A stretch of DNA of 40,742 nucleotides from a gamma proteobacterium symbiont of Taylorina sp. Lineage in GTDB: Bacteria; Pseudomonadota; Gammaproteobacteria; GRL18. The notes beneath the pieces were generated by a model, which was not told the origin of the DNA, did no database searches, and saw only the letters and a program-made list of their open reading frames with translations. Below are positions 26,933 to 36,873 of the stretch, in pieces; position 1 is the stretch's first letter, and each line of letters starts with the position of its first letter. The translations under genes were made by a program, and so were the position numbers. The stretch lies in assembly GCA_025655455.1 (NCBI GenBank), contig JAHXIV010000050.1:38111-78852 (forward strand). The letters are read 5' to 3'.

Positions 26933-26967
26933 AAAAAAAGCCGGACTTCATAAGTCCGGCTTTTTTT
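26933..26967 (+). terminator. Terminator of rpsT
   Basis: 16-bp stem AAAAAAAGCCGGACTT (26933-26948) with AAGTCCGGCTTTTTTT (26952-26967), 3-base loop. A-run and T-run make it work on both strands. Confidence 0.95.
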
Positions 26968-27007
26968 GTTTTTGTAGAGTCAGCACAGGAAGTAATCTTT
27001 AAAGATA

Positions 27008-28573
27008 ATGAGTAAACAGTTATTTAAGTCCACACTGATTGTCAGTCTGATGACATTCCTGTCCAGAGTACTTGGTTTTACTCGTGATGTGATCTTTGCC
27101 CGTGAATTTGCCGCCTCTGCAGGAATGGATGCCTTTCTTATTGCATTTAAGATCCCTAATTTTATGCGACGTTTATTTGCTGAGGGTGCATTTAATCAGG
27201 CATTTGTGCCTACACTGGGCGAATATAAAGAAAATAAAGGTGAAGCAGCGGTTAAAGATCTGGTACAGCATGTTGCCGGGACTTTAGGCGGCTGGTTATT
27301 TATTATAACCATTTTAGGTGTCATTGCCGCCCCTGTTCTTATCATGTTATTTGCACCCGGTTATCTGGATCAACAGAATCAGTCGCAATATGATCTCACG
27401 GTTAATTTATTACGTATTACCTTCCCCTATATTCTGTTTATTTCTCTGGTGGCCTTTGCCGGTGGTATTCTCAACACCTATCATCAGTTTGCTGTACCGG
27501 CATTTACTCCGGTTTTATTGAATCTGGTTTTAATTGCTGCGGTCTGGGGGATTGTTCCATTGATGGATGAACCGGTAATGGGACTGGCTATTGGTGTTTT
27601 TCTTGCTGGTTTGATACAGCTATTGTTTCAATTGCCCTTTATAGCCCGACTGGGTTTGTTAAGTCTGCCCTGCTGGAGTCCAGGACACTCAGGGGTAAGA
27701 CAAATCCTTAAATTAATGCTGCCGGCAATATTCGGTGCTTCTGTGGCACAGATTAATCTGTTATTAGACACAATTATCGCTTCATTACTGGTAACAGGCA
27801 GCATTTCCTGGCTTTATTATTCTGATCGACTGATGGAATTTCCTCTGGGTATTTTAGGCGTTGCACTAGCCACTGTTATTTTGCCGGGATTGTCCAGACA
27901 ACACGCAGCACAATCCAGAGAAGCTTTTTCAAACACCCTGGATCAGGCTATCCGCTGGGTGATTTATTTGGGTGTACCTTCAGCGATTGGACTTTTTATG
28001 CTGGCAGAGCCGATTATAACGACATTGTTCGGTAGTGATAAGTTCCTGAAAACTGACATTGAAATGTCAGCTATGAGCTTGATGGCTTATAGCTTTGGAT
28101 TGTTGGGCTTTATTCTGGTTAAGGTTTTATTACCGGGATTTTTCTCACGCAAGGATACAAAAACTCCGGTTAAAATTGGTATCATTGCTCTGACGGTCAA
28201 TATGATCTTTAATATTATTATTGTTATTCCCTGGTTTTGGCTGGATTATCCCGGTGCACACGCTGGTTTGGCTATTGCCACTTCAATTTCTGCTTTTACC
28301 AATGCATTCCTGCTTTATCGCTGGTTGAGGAAACATGAAGTTTATTGGCCAGCACCTGGCTGGGGAAAGGTCTGGATACAGGTGATTGCGGCAAATTCTA
28401 TGATGTTAATGGTGTTATATCTGGGACAATATGAGCTGGATCAATGGTTAAAATGGTCAATTTTTGAGCAAATAACACAATTATTACTGAGTATTGGTCA
28501 GGCAATAGGTATTTATTTCTTAAGCTTATTGTTACTAGGTGTTCGAAAGAAACATTTTTTCCCCGCAAAATAA
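27008..28573 (+). CDS. murJ: Lipid II flippase
   Basis: 521 residues. MOP-superfamily membrane protein with about 14 helices. Begins STLIVSLMTFLSRVLGFTRDVIFAREFAA, then NFMRRLFAEGAFNQAFVP, both characteristic of MurJ (conserved Arg residues in the central cavity). SWLYYSDRLMEFPLGILGVALATVILP is the other diagnostic stretch. Flips lipid II for peptidoglycan. It stands 122 bases after rpsT and 80 before ribF, the normal gammaproteobacterial order. Confidence 0.96.
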   Translation: MSKQLFKSTLIVSLMTFLSRVLGFTRDVIFAREFAASAGMDAFLIAFKIPNFMRRLFAEGAFNQAFVPTLGEYKENKGEAAVKDLVQHVAGTLGGWLFIITILGVIAAPVLIMLFAPGYLDQQNQSQYDLTVNLLRITFPYILFISLVAFAGGILNTYHQFAVPAFTPVLLNLVLIAAVWGIVPLMDEPVMGLAIGVFLAGLIQLLFQLPFIARLGLLSLPCWSPGHSGVRQILKLMLPAIFGASVAQINLLLDTIIASLLVTGSISWLYYSDRLMEFPLGILGVALATVILPGLSRQHAAQSREAFSNTLDQAIRWVIYLGVPSAIGLFMLAEPIITTLFGSDKFLKTDIEMSAMSLMAYSFGLLGFILVKVLLPGFFSRKDTKTPVKIGIIALTVNMIFNIIIVIPWFWLDYPGAHAGLAIATSISAFTNAFLLYRWLRKHEVYWPAPGWGKVWIQVIAANSMMLMVLYLGQYELDQWLKWSIFEQITQLLLSIGQAIGIYFLSLLLLGVRKKHFFPAK

Positions 28574-28653
28574 AAACAACTCTACTCTAAACCGCTATTG
28601 TATTGTAAAATGATACGTTTATTCTAAATAACAGATACTGAGATAGTTGGTCG

Positions 28654-29619
28654 ATGGAAATCATTAGAGGATTACACAATCTAACACAGCAGAAGCAGAA
28701 TTGTGTTGCTACGATTGGTAATTTTGACGGTGTTCATAGTGGGCATCAAAATATTTTAATGCAGTTGAAAGAGAAAGCTGACTTATCTCAATTAATTTCT
28801 CTGGTGATTGTTTTTGAGCCTCAGCCACGGGAATTTTTTGCTCTGAAAAGTGCGCCTGCACGTCTCACACGCTTTAGAGATAAAGCTGAAATTATTGCAG
28901 ATTGTGGTATCGATAAATTACTGGTGGTTCATTTTACGCCGTCTTTTTCTAAACTGAGTGCTGATGAATTTGTACAACGGGTTCTGGTTGACAAACTGGG
29001 TGTTAAATATTTACAGGTAGGTGATGATTTTCAGTTTGGTCAGGGACGAAGTGGTAATTTTTCTACGCTGATTGAAAGTGGCAGGCAATTTGGTTTCGAA
29101 GTTGAAAATACACCAACTTTTGCAATAGAAAATGAAAGGGTCAGCAGTACTCGTATCAGGCAGGCATTAGAAGTGGGCAACATGGAACTGACCCGTACTT
29201 TGCTAAAACGTCCTTACTGGATGTCAGGTCATATTCAACATGGTGCCAAGCGTGGCAGAACAATAGGCTTTCCAACGGCGAATGTACCTTTGCATAGAGC
29301 AACTCCTGCGGTATCCGGTGTATTTGCAGTGAGACTCTGGGGTAAAGATTTAGGCGTCTGTAAAAATGTTATAAATGACAAAAATCGTCAGGGAATCAAC
29401 GGGATTGCCAATATAGGTTATCGTCCCACAGTGGATGGGAAAAAGGGTTTGCTGGAAGTCCACTTATTTGATTTTGATGGTGATTTATATGGTAAATTAG
29501 TCCATGTGGATTTTTTACATAAAATTCGCGATGAAATGAAATTTGATTCTTTTGATATATTAAAAGAACAGATATTAAAAGATGTGGTTGAGGCGAAGGA
29601 ATACTTTGCCTTGAGTTAA
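28654..29619 (+). CDS. ribF: Bifunctional riboflavin kinase/FAD synthetase
   Basis: 321 residues. N-terminal FMN adenylyltransferase (about 1-180): ATIGNFDGVHSGHQNI and SSTRIRQALEVGNM. C-terminal riboflavin kinase (about 185-310): GAKRGRTIGFPTANVPL, GVFAVRL, INGIANIGYRPTV and LEVHLFDFDGDLYG. Makes FMN and FAD. The gap to ileS (441 bases) is unusually long for this operon and holds a repeat element. Confidence 0.97.
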   Translation: MEIIRGLHNLTQQKQNCVATIGNFDGVHSGHQNILMQLKEKADLSQLISLVIVFEPQPREFFALKSAPARLTRFRDKAEIIADCGIDKLLVVHFTPSFSKLSADEFVQRVLVDKLGVKYLQVGDDFQFGQGRSGNFSTLIESGRQFGFEVENTPTFAIENERVSSTRIRQALEVGNMELTRTLLKRPYWMSGHIQHGAKRGRTIGFPTANVPLHRATPAVSGVFAVRLWGKDLGVCKNVINDKNRQGINGIANIGYRPTVDGKKGLLEVHLFDFDGDLYGKLVHVDFLHKIRDEMKFDSFDILKEQILKDVVEAKEYFALS

Positions 29620-29635
29620 ATAAGTGCTAATGGAA

Positions 29636-29811
29636 TGATATTTCCTTTCAGGGGACGTCGTGGATACGTCCATGTCGGCTTAATCCTGAAAACGCAGTAT
29701 GTATCGTAACGAAATGTTCAATCTTAAGATAAATACTGTAGTAGATGGCTACTGCGTTTTCTAGGTTAATGCAGCATCTATGCAGCAGAAAGCCCTGAAA
29801 GGTAAATATCA
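29636..29811. mobile_element. MITE-like 176-bp element with inverted ends
   Basis: Terminal arms TGATATTTCCTTTCAGGG (29636-29653) and CCCTGAAAGGTAAATATCA (29793-29811) are complementary over 18 bases with one extra base. Inside is a second inverted pair, GAAAACGCAGTA (29688-29699) with TACTGCGTTTTC (29750-29761). No open frame, no obvious target duplication. It carries ACATGGACGT (minus, 29666-29675), a near copy of the core in the hairpins at 12548 and 15800. Confidence 0.55.
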
Positions 29812-29915
29812 CCCATCATCACTAGCAGCATTGCGAATTTAGAGTTTTTTAAAAGATAAAAGCTCTTTTTTGAAGTCAATATATTAGTTTATTACAAACT
29901 CAGAAGACATTTAGT

Positions 29916-29983
29916 TTATGCTTTTTTTTCGTGAACAACTGTCTGAGCGTAGCGAGTTTTGTGAGCGATAAAAAAAGTATAAG
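29916..29983. repeat. Long-armed hairpin upstream of ileS
   Basis: TTATGCTTTTTTTTCG (29916-29931) is nearly complementary to CGATAAAAAAAGTATAA (about 29966-29982). The loop carries CTGAGCGTAGCGAG. Resembles a REP-type intergenic palindrome; could end transcription from ribF. Confidence 0.45.
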
Positions 29984-30060
29984 TTGGATGGCTGGAATTA
30001 CTTATATATTCAATATATCCCAAGATTTAAACAATAATTGTTCAGTAAAGTGAGAAAGCA

Positions 30061-32877
30061 GTGAGTAAGCAGAATATCTATAAAGAGACCTTGAATTTAC
30101 CAAAGACAAAGTTTCCTATGAAGGCAAATTTAGCTCAGCGTGAGCCGAATATGCTTAAGCAATGGGAACAAGCTGGTATTTACAAAAAATTGCGTGAGTT
30201 GTCTGCGGATCGTCCAAAATTTATTCTTCATGATGGACCTCCTTATGCGAATGGTGATATTCATATTGGTCATGCGGTCAATAAAATTCTTAAAGATATT
30301 ATTATAAAATCTCAAACGTTGGGGGGCTATGATGCACCCTATATTCCGGGTTGGGATTGTCATGGTCTTCCGATTGAACTCAATGTTGAGAAAAAAATGG
30401 GTAAGGCGGGAGTTAAGGTCGATGCCCAAACCTTCCGCAATGGTTGTCGTGATTATGCTGCAAAGCAGGTGAAAGGACAAAAAGAAGACTTTAAACGTCT
30501 GGGTGTAATGGGAGATTGGGATAATCCCTATCTGACCATGGATTTTAAATTTGAAGCCAATATTATTCGCACCCTGGGTAAGATTATTGATAAGGGGCAT
30601 TTGTATAAAGGCTCTAAACCGGTTCATTGGTGTACTGACTGTGGTTCAGCTCTGGCTGAGGCGGAGGTTGAGCATGAAGATAAAATGTCACCGGCCATTG
30701 ACGTACGCTTTAAAGTATTAGATAAAAGTGCTGTATTGGGTATTTTTAATGCCAGTGATGAGACTGATATGAATATCAATGCAGTGATATGGACTACAAC
30801 ACCCTGGACATTGCCTGCTAATCGAGCTGTGGCATTGCACGCCGATTTTGACTATGTGTTGGTTAAAACAGAGACTGAAATGCTGATTCTTGCTGAAGAT
30901 TTGTATGTCGGTGCATTGCAGCGCTATGGTGTGGAAAATCATGAAGTTTTGGGACGTTGTAAGGGGTCACAGTTAGAGCATCAGGCATTACAACATCCAT
31001 TTTATGATCGTCAGGTGCCGGTGATTCTGGGGGAGCATGTTACTGCGGAATCTGGTACGGGTGCCGTTCATACTGCACCGGGACATGGTCAGGAAGACTA
31101 TGTAGTGGGCATGAAATATGATCTGGAAATTGATAATCCGGTGGGTGCAAATGGTTGCTTTGTCACTGGAACCCCCTTATTTGAAGGTCAGCATGTCTTC
31201 AAGGCGAATCCATTGGTATTGGATGTGTTAAGGGAAAAAGGGGCTTTATTAAATCATCAGGAATTGCTGCATAGTTACCCTCATTGCTGGCGTCATAAAA
31301 CACCGATTATTTTCCGTGCTACTCCACAATGGTTTATCAGCATGGATCAACAGGGTTTACGAGGACTGGCAATTAATGCAGCGAATAAAACCACCTGGCT
31401 GCCTGACTGGGGAAAAGCACGAATTGCAGGAATGCTGGAAAATCGCCCGGACTGGTGTATCTCCCGTCAGCGTACCTGGGGAGTACCGATACCAGTTTTT
31501 GTGCATAGTGAGACACAGGAATTACATCCTGATACTTCCAGTTTGATTGAAAAAGTTGCTCAGCGTGTGGCTGAAAAAGGGATTGATGACTGGTTTGATC
31601 TGGATGCGGCAGAACTTATTGGTGATGATGCCAAAGATTATATTAAAGTGCTTGATACGCTGGATGTCTGGTTTGACTCCGGGGTGACTCATAGTTGTGT
31701 TATCAATGAGCGGGAAGAATTAGAATTTCCGGCCGATCTATATCTGGAAGGTTCAGATCAGCATCGCGGTTGGTTTCAGTCATCACTGCTGACTTCTATA
31801 GCAGTGCATGAAACAGCACCGTATAAAGAAGTATTGACCCATGGTTTTGTGGTGGATGCTCACGGCAAAAAAATGTCCAAGTCTAAAGGCAACGTTGTTT
31901 CGCCACAAAAAATTATGAAAAATCTGGGGGCTGATGTTCTCAGACTCTGGGTTTCTTCAACAGACTATACCGGTGAGATCAGTGTTTCGGATGAAATTCT
32001 AAAACGCACAGCGGATACATATCGTCGTATTCGTAATACAGCCCGTTTTATGCTGGCTAATATGGATGGTTTTGATCCGCAGAAAAATAGTGTCTCTGTT
32101 GAACAGTTATTGCCGCTTGATCGCTGGATTGTGGTTCAGGCAGAGTTTTTACAGCAGGAAATTATTGCTGCATATGAACAATATGAATTCCATCTGGTGT
32201 ATCAGAAAGTGCATAATTTTTGTGCCATGGATCTGGGTGCATTTTATCTTGATGTGATTAAAGATCGCCAGTATACGACTCAGGAAGATAGTATTGCCAG
32301 ACGTTCTGCGCAAACCGCATTACATCATATTGTTGAGGCCATGACTCGTTGGATTGCTCCTATTCTCAGCTTTACTGCAGAAGAGCTTTGGGGATTTATT
32401 CCCGGGGAACGTACAGAGTCTGTTTTCTTTGAAACCTGGTATGATTTTCCAGCGGAAATTGTAGATGAAATGGATGACAAGTACTGGCAGCAGATCATCA
32501 AAGTTCGTCTGGCCTGTAGTAAGGAAATGGAAAAATTACGTGTTGAAAAGGTCATTGGTTCGTCTCTGGACGCAGAAGTTGATCTGTATTGTGACGATGG
32601 CTTGTTAGCCATACTGAAAAAATTAGAAGATGAATTACGATTTGTATTAATTACTTCGTATGTACGTTTACATCCATTGTCTGATAAGCCCTCTGATGCA
32701 GTGGAGTCTGAAGATGTGGCCGGACTGGCATTAGTTGTCAAGGCATCAGAACAGGAAAAATGTATCCGCTGCTGGCATCATCGTGAAGATGTGGGAAGTC
32801 ATAGCGAACATCCTGAACTTTGTGGTCGCTGTATTGACAATGTGGACGGTGATGGTGAAGTACGGCATTATGTTTAA
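30061..32877 (+). CDS. ileS: Isoleucyl-tRNA synthetase
   Basis: 938 residues, class Ia, bacterial type 1 like the E. coli enzyme. HIGH motif at 68-71 (GDIHIGHAV), editing domain with [21 protein letters not shown] at 604-608 ([10 protein letters not shown]), and the C-terminal zinc ribbon CIRCWHH...CGRCIDN. The start codon is GTG; the ribosome site is poor. Between this gene and lspA are two 13-bp direct repeats. Confidence 0.98.
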   Translation: MSKQNIYKETLNLPKTKFPMKANLAQREPNMLKQWEQAGIYKKLRELSADRPKFILHDGPPYANGDIHIGHAVNKILKDIIIKSQTLGGYDAPYIPGWDCHGLPIELNVEKKMGKAGVKVDAQTFRNGCRDYAAKQVKGQKEDFKRLGVMGDWDNPYLTMDFKFEANIIRTLGKIIDKGHLYKGSKPVHWCTDCGSALAEAEVEHEDKMSPAIDVRFKVLDKSAVLGIFNASDETDMNINAVIWTTTPWTLPANRAVALHADFDYVLVKTETEMLILAEDLYVGALQRYGVENHEVLGRCKGSQLEHQALQHPFYDRQVPVILGEHVTAESGTGAVHTAPGHGQEDYVVGMKYDLEIDNPVGANGCFVTGTPLFEGQHVFKANPLVLDVLREKGALLNHQELLHSYPHCWRHKTPIIFRATPQWFISMDQQGLRGLAINAANKTTWLPDWGKARIAGMLENRPDWCISRQRTWGVPIPVFVHSETQELHPDTSSLIEKVAQRVAEKGIDDWFDLDAAELIGDDAKDYIKVLDTLDVWFDSGVTHSCVINEREELEFPADLYLEGSDQHRGWFQSSLLTSIAVHETAPYKEVLTHGFVVDAHGKKMSKSKGNVVSPQKIMKNLGADVLRLWVSSTDYTGEISVSDEILKRTADTYRRIRNTARFMLANMDGFDPQKNSVSVEQLLPLDRWIVVQAEFLQQEIIAAYEQYEFHLVYQKVHNFCAMDLGAFYLDVIKDRQYTTQEDSIARRSAQTALHHIVEAMTRWIAPILSFTAEELWGFIPGERTESVFFETWYDFPAEIVDEMDDKYWQQIIKVRLACSKEMEKLRVEKVIGSSLDAEVDLYCDDGLLAILKKLEDELRFVLITSYVRLHPLSDKPSDAVESEDVAGLALVVKASEQEKCIRCWHHREDVGSHSEHPELCGRCIDNVDGDGEVRHYV

Positions 32878-32879
32878 GG

Positions 32880-32913
32880 GCAGAGTTCAGAATTCAGCGT
32901 GCAGAGTTCAGAA
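32880..32913. repeat. Two direct repeats GCAGAGTTCAGAA
   Basis: Identical 13-mers at 32880-32892 and 32901-32913, period 21 bp, directly after the ileS stop. Confidence 0.7.
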
Positions 32914-32970
32914 AGGAAGATCTCAGGATTTAGAGTACAAAATCTTTGATGCTGAATTTTGGGTGACTGG

Positions 32971-33477
32971 ATGTTAAGGTGGTTGTGGTTGACGTTGCTG
33001 GTGGTTGTGCTGGATTTGGCTAGTAAGGCGCTTATCAGTCATCACTTTAGCCTCTATGAAACGATGGTGGTGATTCCTGGCTGGTTTAATCTGACGCTGG
33101 CGCATAATGCAGGAGCAGCTTTTAGTTTTTTAGCCAATGAATCGGGCTGGCAGCGCTGGTTTTTTGCCATTATTGCCATTTCAGTGAGCCTGGTTATTTT
33201 CTTCTGGATCAAACGTCTGCAGTCACATGAACGTTGGTTAGCTATTGCTTTAGCGTTGGTTCTGGGTGGGGCTTTAGGTAATCTTTGGGATCGTTTGACA
33301 CTGGGTTATGTGGTTGATTTTCTGGATGTCTATTATCTCAATAGAGAAACCCTGACAGCAATGCACTGGCCTGCTTTTAATATCGCTGATTCAGCCATTA
33401 GTATTGGTGCTGTGATGCTGATCATTGATGCTTTTTGGGGCAATGAGAAGCATGATGATAATGAATATAAACATTAA
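32971..33477 (+). CDS. lspA: Lipoprotein signal peptidase
   Basis: 168 residues from ATG 32971. The longer frame would begin with a TTG at 32959, which is less likely. Four membrane helices (LTLLVVVLDLASK; NLTLAHNAGAAFSFLA; AIALALVLGGALGNLWDR; ADSAISIGAVMLI). Catalytic Asp pair in VVDFLDV and FNIADSAI. Cleaves signal peptides of prolipoproteins such as the one encoded at 5749. Normal neighbour of ileS. Confidence 0.96.
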   Translation: MLRWLWLTLLVVVLDLASKALISHHFSLYETMVVIPGWFNLTLAHNAGAAFSFLANESGWQRWFFAIIAISVSLVIFFWIKRLQSHERWLAIALALVLGGALGNLWDRLTLGYVVDFLDVYYLNRETLTAMHWPAFNIADSAISIGAVMLIIDAFWGNEKHDDNEYKH

Positions 33478-33504
33478 GAATATAAATAATTATAAAGGTT
33501 TATT

Positions 33505-33936
33505 GTGACAAAATCCGTAGAAAAAGACAGTTCTGTTACCCTGCATTTTAATTTAACTCTGGCCGATGGCTCACCTGTTGACGGCACCGCAGATGGTGAA
33601 CCCATGACTTTCACGATGGGTGATGGTTCAATGATTGAGGCATTGGAAAATGTCATCCTGGGTTTGAGTATAGGGGAAAAACAGCAGGTGAGCCTGGATC
33701 CAAGAGACACCTTTGGATTTTCTGAAGATGAAAATAAACACTGGATGGACAAAACAAAATTTAATCTGGATGTCGAACTTCAGGAAGGCCTGATGATAGA
33801 ATTCAGTACGCCTGAAGGGGAGCAAATCCCTGGAATATTATTGGAAATAACAGAAGATAAAGTGCTGGTGGATTTTAATCATCCCTTAGCCGGTCATGAA
33901 GTCATTTTTTCGGTTGAAATCCTGACAATTACATGA
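33505..33936 (+). CDS. fkpB: FKBP-type peptidyl-prolyl isomerase (SlpA/FkpB)
   Basis: 143 residues, GTG start with AAAGG upstream. FKBP core ([18 protein letters not shown]) and inserted IF chaperone domain ([27 protein letters not shown]). Cytoplasmic folding helper. Stop overlaps the ispH start by 4 bp. Confidence 0.95.
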   Translation: MTKSVEKDSSVTLHFNLTLADGSPVDGTADGEPMTFTMGDGSMIEALENVILGLSIGEKQQVSLDPRDTFGFSEDENKHWMDKTKFNLDVELQEGLMIEFSTPEGEQIPGILLEITEDKVLVDFNHPLAGHEVIFSVEILTIT

Positions 33937-34880
33937 ATGAAAACATGCGAATAAAACTGGCTAATCCACGCGGCTTTTGTGCCGGTGTTGAACGTGCAAT
34001 TGAAATTGTAGAACGAGCACTCACATTGTTCGGGGCACCCATTTATGTGCGTCATGAAGTAGTACATAATCGTGCTGTGGTGCAATCATTAAAAAACCGT
34101 GGGGCAATCTTCGTTGAAGAAATCGCAGAAGTTCCTGATGATAGTATTATTATTTTTAGTGCCCATGGTGTTTCAAAAGCAGTCAAACTAGAAGCAGAGA
34201 ATAGACAAGTTAAGGTGTTTGATGCGACCTGCCCCCTGGTCACCAAAGTTCATCTGGAAGTCATGCGTTATAGTAAAGAAAGTATTGAGTGTGTTCTAAT
34301 TGGTCATGCAGGTCATCCTGAAGTTGAAGGGACGATGGGACAGTATGGAAAGCAGCACGGTGGAAATATTTATCTGGTTGAAAAAGCAAAGGATGTTGTC
34401 TCTCTGACAATAAACAACCCTGACAAACTGGCTTATGTGAGTCAGACAACCCTGTCAATGGATGATACGGCAGATGTGATTGATGCCTTAAAGAAGCGCT
34501 TTCCAAAGATTTCAGGTCCTAAAAAAAATGATATTTGTTATGCCACTCAAAGTCGCCAGGATGCAGTTAAAACACTGTCAAAGACATCTGATGTTGTGTT
34601 AGTTGTCGGATCGCCTAATAGCTCAAATTCCAATCGTTTAAGGGAGGTTGCAGAAAGACAGGGGGTAGATTCTTACCTTATTGATTCTGCAGATGAAATA
34701 CCTCTAGAGAGGTTGGAGGACTGTCAACAGGTTGGTGTTACTGCTGGTGCTTCAGCTCCTGAATATCTGGTTGAGGAAGTCGTTGAGTTTCTTAAACGTC
34801 AGGGATTCCAGATAAATATTATTGAATCAGGTGAAAAAGAAGACGTTTTTTTTCCATTGCCGAGAGAATTACAGCGTTAG
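33933..34880 (+). CDS. ispH: 4-hydroxy-3-methylbut-2-enyl diphosphate reductase
   Basis: 315 residues. Last step of the MEP pathway: HMBPP to IPP and DMAPP, [4Fe-4S] enzyme. The three cluster cysteines lie in [21 protein letters not shown] and [10 protein letters not shown]; substrate residues include the EVVHN, SAHGVS, HPEV and SSNSNRL motifs. ATG at 33933 (ATGA overlap with fkpB) gives four extra residues compared with an ATG at 33945, which fits the E. coli start. Together with ispG and ispB it supplies isoprenoids. Confidence 0.97.
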   Translation: MNENMRIKLANPRGFCAGVERAIEIVERALTLFGAPIYVRHEVVHNRAVVQSLKNRGAIFVEEIAEVPDDSIIIFSAHGVSKAVKLEAENRQVKVFDATCPLVTKVHLEVMRYSKESIECVLIGHAGHPEVEGTMGQYGKQHGGNIYLVEKAKDVVSLTINNPDKLAYVSQTTLSMDDTADVIDALKKRFPKISGPKKNDICYATQSRQDAVKTLSKTSDVVLVVGSPNSSNSNRLREVAERQGVDSYLIDSADEIPLERLEDCQQVGVTAGASAPEYLVEEVVEFLKRQGFQINIIESGEKEDVFFPLPRELQR

Positions 34881-34887
34881 GCAATAA

Positions 34888-36873
34888 TTATTTGCTTGTT
34901 AATGCAGTGATACCCTGCCAGCCATCGAGCGGGGGATTTTTTTTAAATTCATCAATACGTTTCAGATAGAGTACGGCAATGGTATTATCTGGATCCTGTT
35001 GGAGTACTTCGTTCCAACACTGTTCGGCCAAATCCCATTGTTGTTTAAGATAATACTGTGTAGCCTGATCGGATAGTTCAGCAATGGTATTATTTTTTAC
35101 AAAGGTAAATATTTCTGTTGCTGTATTTTTGCCCTTTACACGAACCCGATCGACTGACTGCAAATGAAATTGATCTTTAATATGCCCCGCAGTGATTCCA
35201 CTGATCATTATCCAGGTATGATATATTTTATTGACCCCCTCAAGACGGGCAGCAAGATTCACATTATCACCAATAGCGCTATAGTCAAATAATTCATCCG
35301 AACCCATATTACCCAGAATTGCTTCACCTGTATGTATACCGATACGCATGCGTACATCTGGTAGTCCTTCCTGTAAAAATTGTAAGCGTATTTTTTCAGC
35401 CTCTTTCTGCATTTCCAGCGCAGCTAAGCAGGCATGGTAGGGATGTTGCGGATCATCTATAGGTGCTCCCCAAAAAGCCATAATAGCATCGCCAATATAT
35501 TTATCTAATGTACCACCATGCTCAGTAATAATTTTACTCATTCGAGAAAGATAGCGATTAAGCAATTGAGCCGTTTGTTCAGCAGATAATTGTTCAGAGA
35601 TGGTTGTAAATCCTGCAATATCAGTAAACATTAATGTCACAATTCGATGTTCACCACCCAGTTTTAATTTATCCGGGTTTTCAAGAATATCATTGAGAAT
35701 ATGAGAGGAAACATATCGAGAAAAGGCATTATGGAAAAAAATCTTTTGCTTTCTTTCACGTAGATAGGCAAAAAGTGCATTAATATTATAAATTAATATG
35801 ATCAATAATAATGAACTGATTATTGTTATCCAGATTTTTAAAATGGTGAAAACAAACCAGCTGAGAGCAAGTAAGGTTAGAACCATCAGAATCAGATAAA
35901 TACTACTTCTTTTTATAGTCCATCGGCTGAAAAATAGAGTCGATATGAATGTCGCCAGAATCAACAATATAATATGAAATACTGAAGAAAATGGTTGGAT
36001 GATCAGCTTATGTTTGATATTTTCAAGTATATTAGCATGAATTTCAACACCGGCAGTATCGTGAGTGTCCAGTCGGTAATAGGGGGTTTTAAAACGATCG
36101 GTAGTGCCTGCACCTATTTCTGGTGCCGCTCGTAAGTTAAGTCCGATTAATATAATGCGATCCTTAAAAATATCTTTTGGTAGTAATGATAAATCAAGAG
36201 CCTGGTAGTAATGAACTGCTGGAAAGGTATCAGCCGGGCCAATAAAATGAATGAGACCATTTTCAGGCAGGTTTTTTGGTAGATAAGCATGATTGCCTTT
36301 ATGCTGCAAAAATTGACTGATGGTCTTCCATAATAATCCATTGCCATTGGGTAACGCACGTAAAGTGCCATCACTATCGGGTTGAACATGAACCAGACCA
36401 GACATGGCACCATGGCTTAAAAAAATCTCAAGTGGTTCCACCTGACTGTGAATTAATCCATGTGCAGTATCCTGCCATAAGGAATCTGAGGCAAGAATAA
36501 CTCGTTTGGATTTTTGAATGGCGACAGCAAAAGACATATCATCTTCATCACCATAAATTGATGGCTCGGCAAATACGATATCAAAAACAATAGCCGAGGC
36601 TCCGGCTTGAGTTAAATTATCAACCAATTGAGCATGTATGGCACGTGGCCATGGCCATTGTAATCCAATTTCCTGAAAAGAGGGTTCATCAATATTGACA
36701 ATAAGAATCTCAGTCTCAGTCAGTGGTGGTTGATTGAGTACCGATAGCCAGTCAAAGCCCCAATTTTCAATGTTTTTCCAGAATGATGTTTGAACCAGAA
36801 AAATAAAAATTAACAATACAGCCAGTGAAGATAAGGCAGAAATGAGTATTTGTTTTTGATCTTTAGATTTCAT
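34888..36873 (-). CDS. CHASE2-domain adenylate/guanylate cyclase
   Basis: 661 residues. N-terminal membrane helix (about 8-28), periplasmic CHASE2 domain (about 35-285: NIDEPSFQEIGLQWPWPRAIHAQLVDNL, FDIVFAEPS, DRIILIGL), three membrane helices (about 295-375), then a class III cyclase domain from about 405. Metal-binding Asp in MFTDIAGFT and in DKYIGDAIMAFWGAP; FDYSAIGDNVNLAARLEG follows. The Lys of DKYIGD and the Asp of FDYS suggest ATP as substrate (cAMP), not proven. A TPR-like tail (about 610-650) ends the protein. The start overlaps the stop of the FecR protein by one base (TGATG), so the two are coupled. Converges with ispH after 7 bases. Confidence 0.93.
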   Translation of the reverse strand: MKSKDQKQILISALSSLAVLLIFIFLVQTSFWKNIENWGFDWLSVLNQPPLTETEILIVNIDEPSFQEIGLQWPWPRAIHAQLVDNLTQAGASAIVFDIVFAEPSIYGDEDDMSFAVAIQKSKRVILASDSLWQDTAHGLIHSQVEPLEIFLSHGAMSGLVHVQPDSDGTLRALPNGNGLLWKTISQFLQHKGNHAYLPKNLPENGLIHFIGPADTFPAVHYYQALDLSLLPKDIFKDRIILIGLNLRAAPEIGAGTTDRFKTPYYRLDTHDTAGVEIHANILENIKHKLIIQPFSSVFHIILLILATFISTLFFSRWTIKRSSIYLILMVLTLLALSWFVFTILKIWITIISSLLLIILIYNINALFAYLRERKQKIFFHNAFSRYVSSHILNDILENPDKLKLGGEHRIVTLMFTDIAGFTTISEQLSAEQTAQLLNRYLSRMSKIITEHGGTLDKYIGDAIMAFWGAPIDDPQHPYHACLAALEMQKEAEKIRLQFLQEGLPDVRMRIGIHTGEAILGNMGSDELFDYSAIGDNVNLAARLEGVNKIYHTWIMISGITAGHIKDQFHLQSVDRVRVKGKNTATEIFTFVKNNTIAELSDQATQYYLKQQWDLAEQCWNEVLQQDPDNTIAVLYLKRIDEFKKNPPLDGWQGITALTSK

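Noticed and set aside
30130..30627. 165-codon minus-strand open frame
   Set aside because: It lies entirely within ileS on the other strand; codon pattern and low complexity mark it as a shadow.
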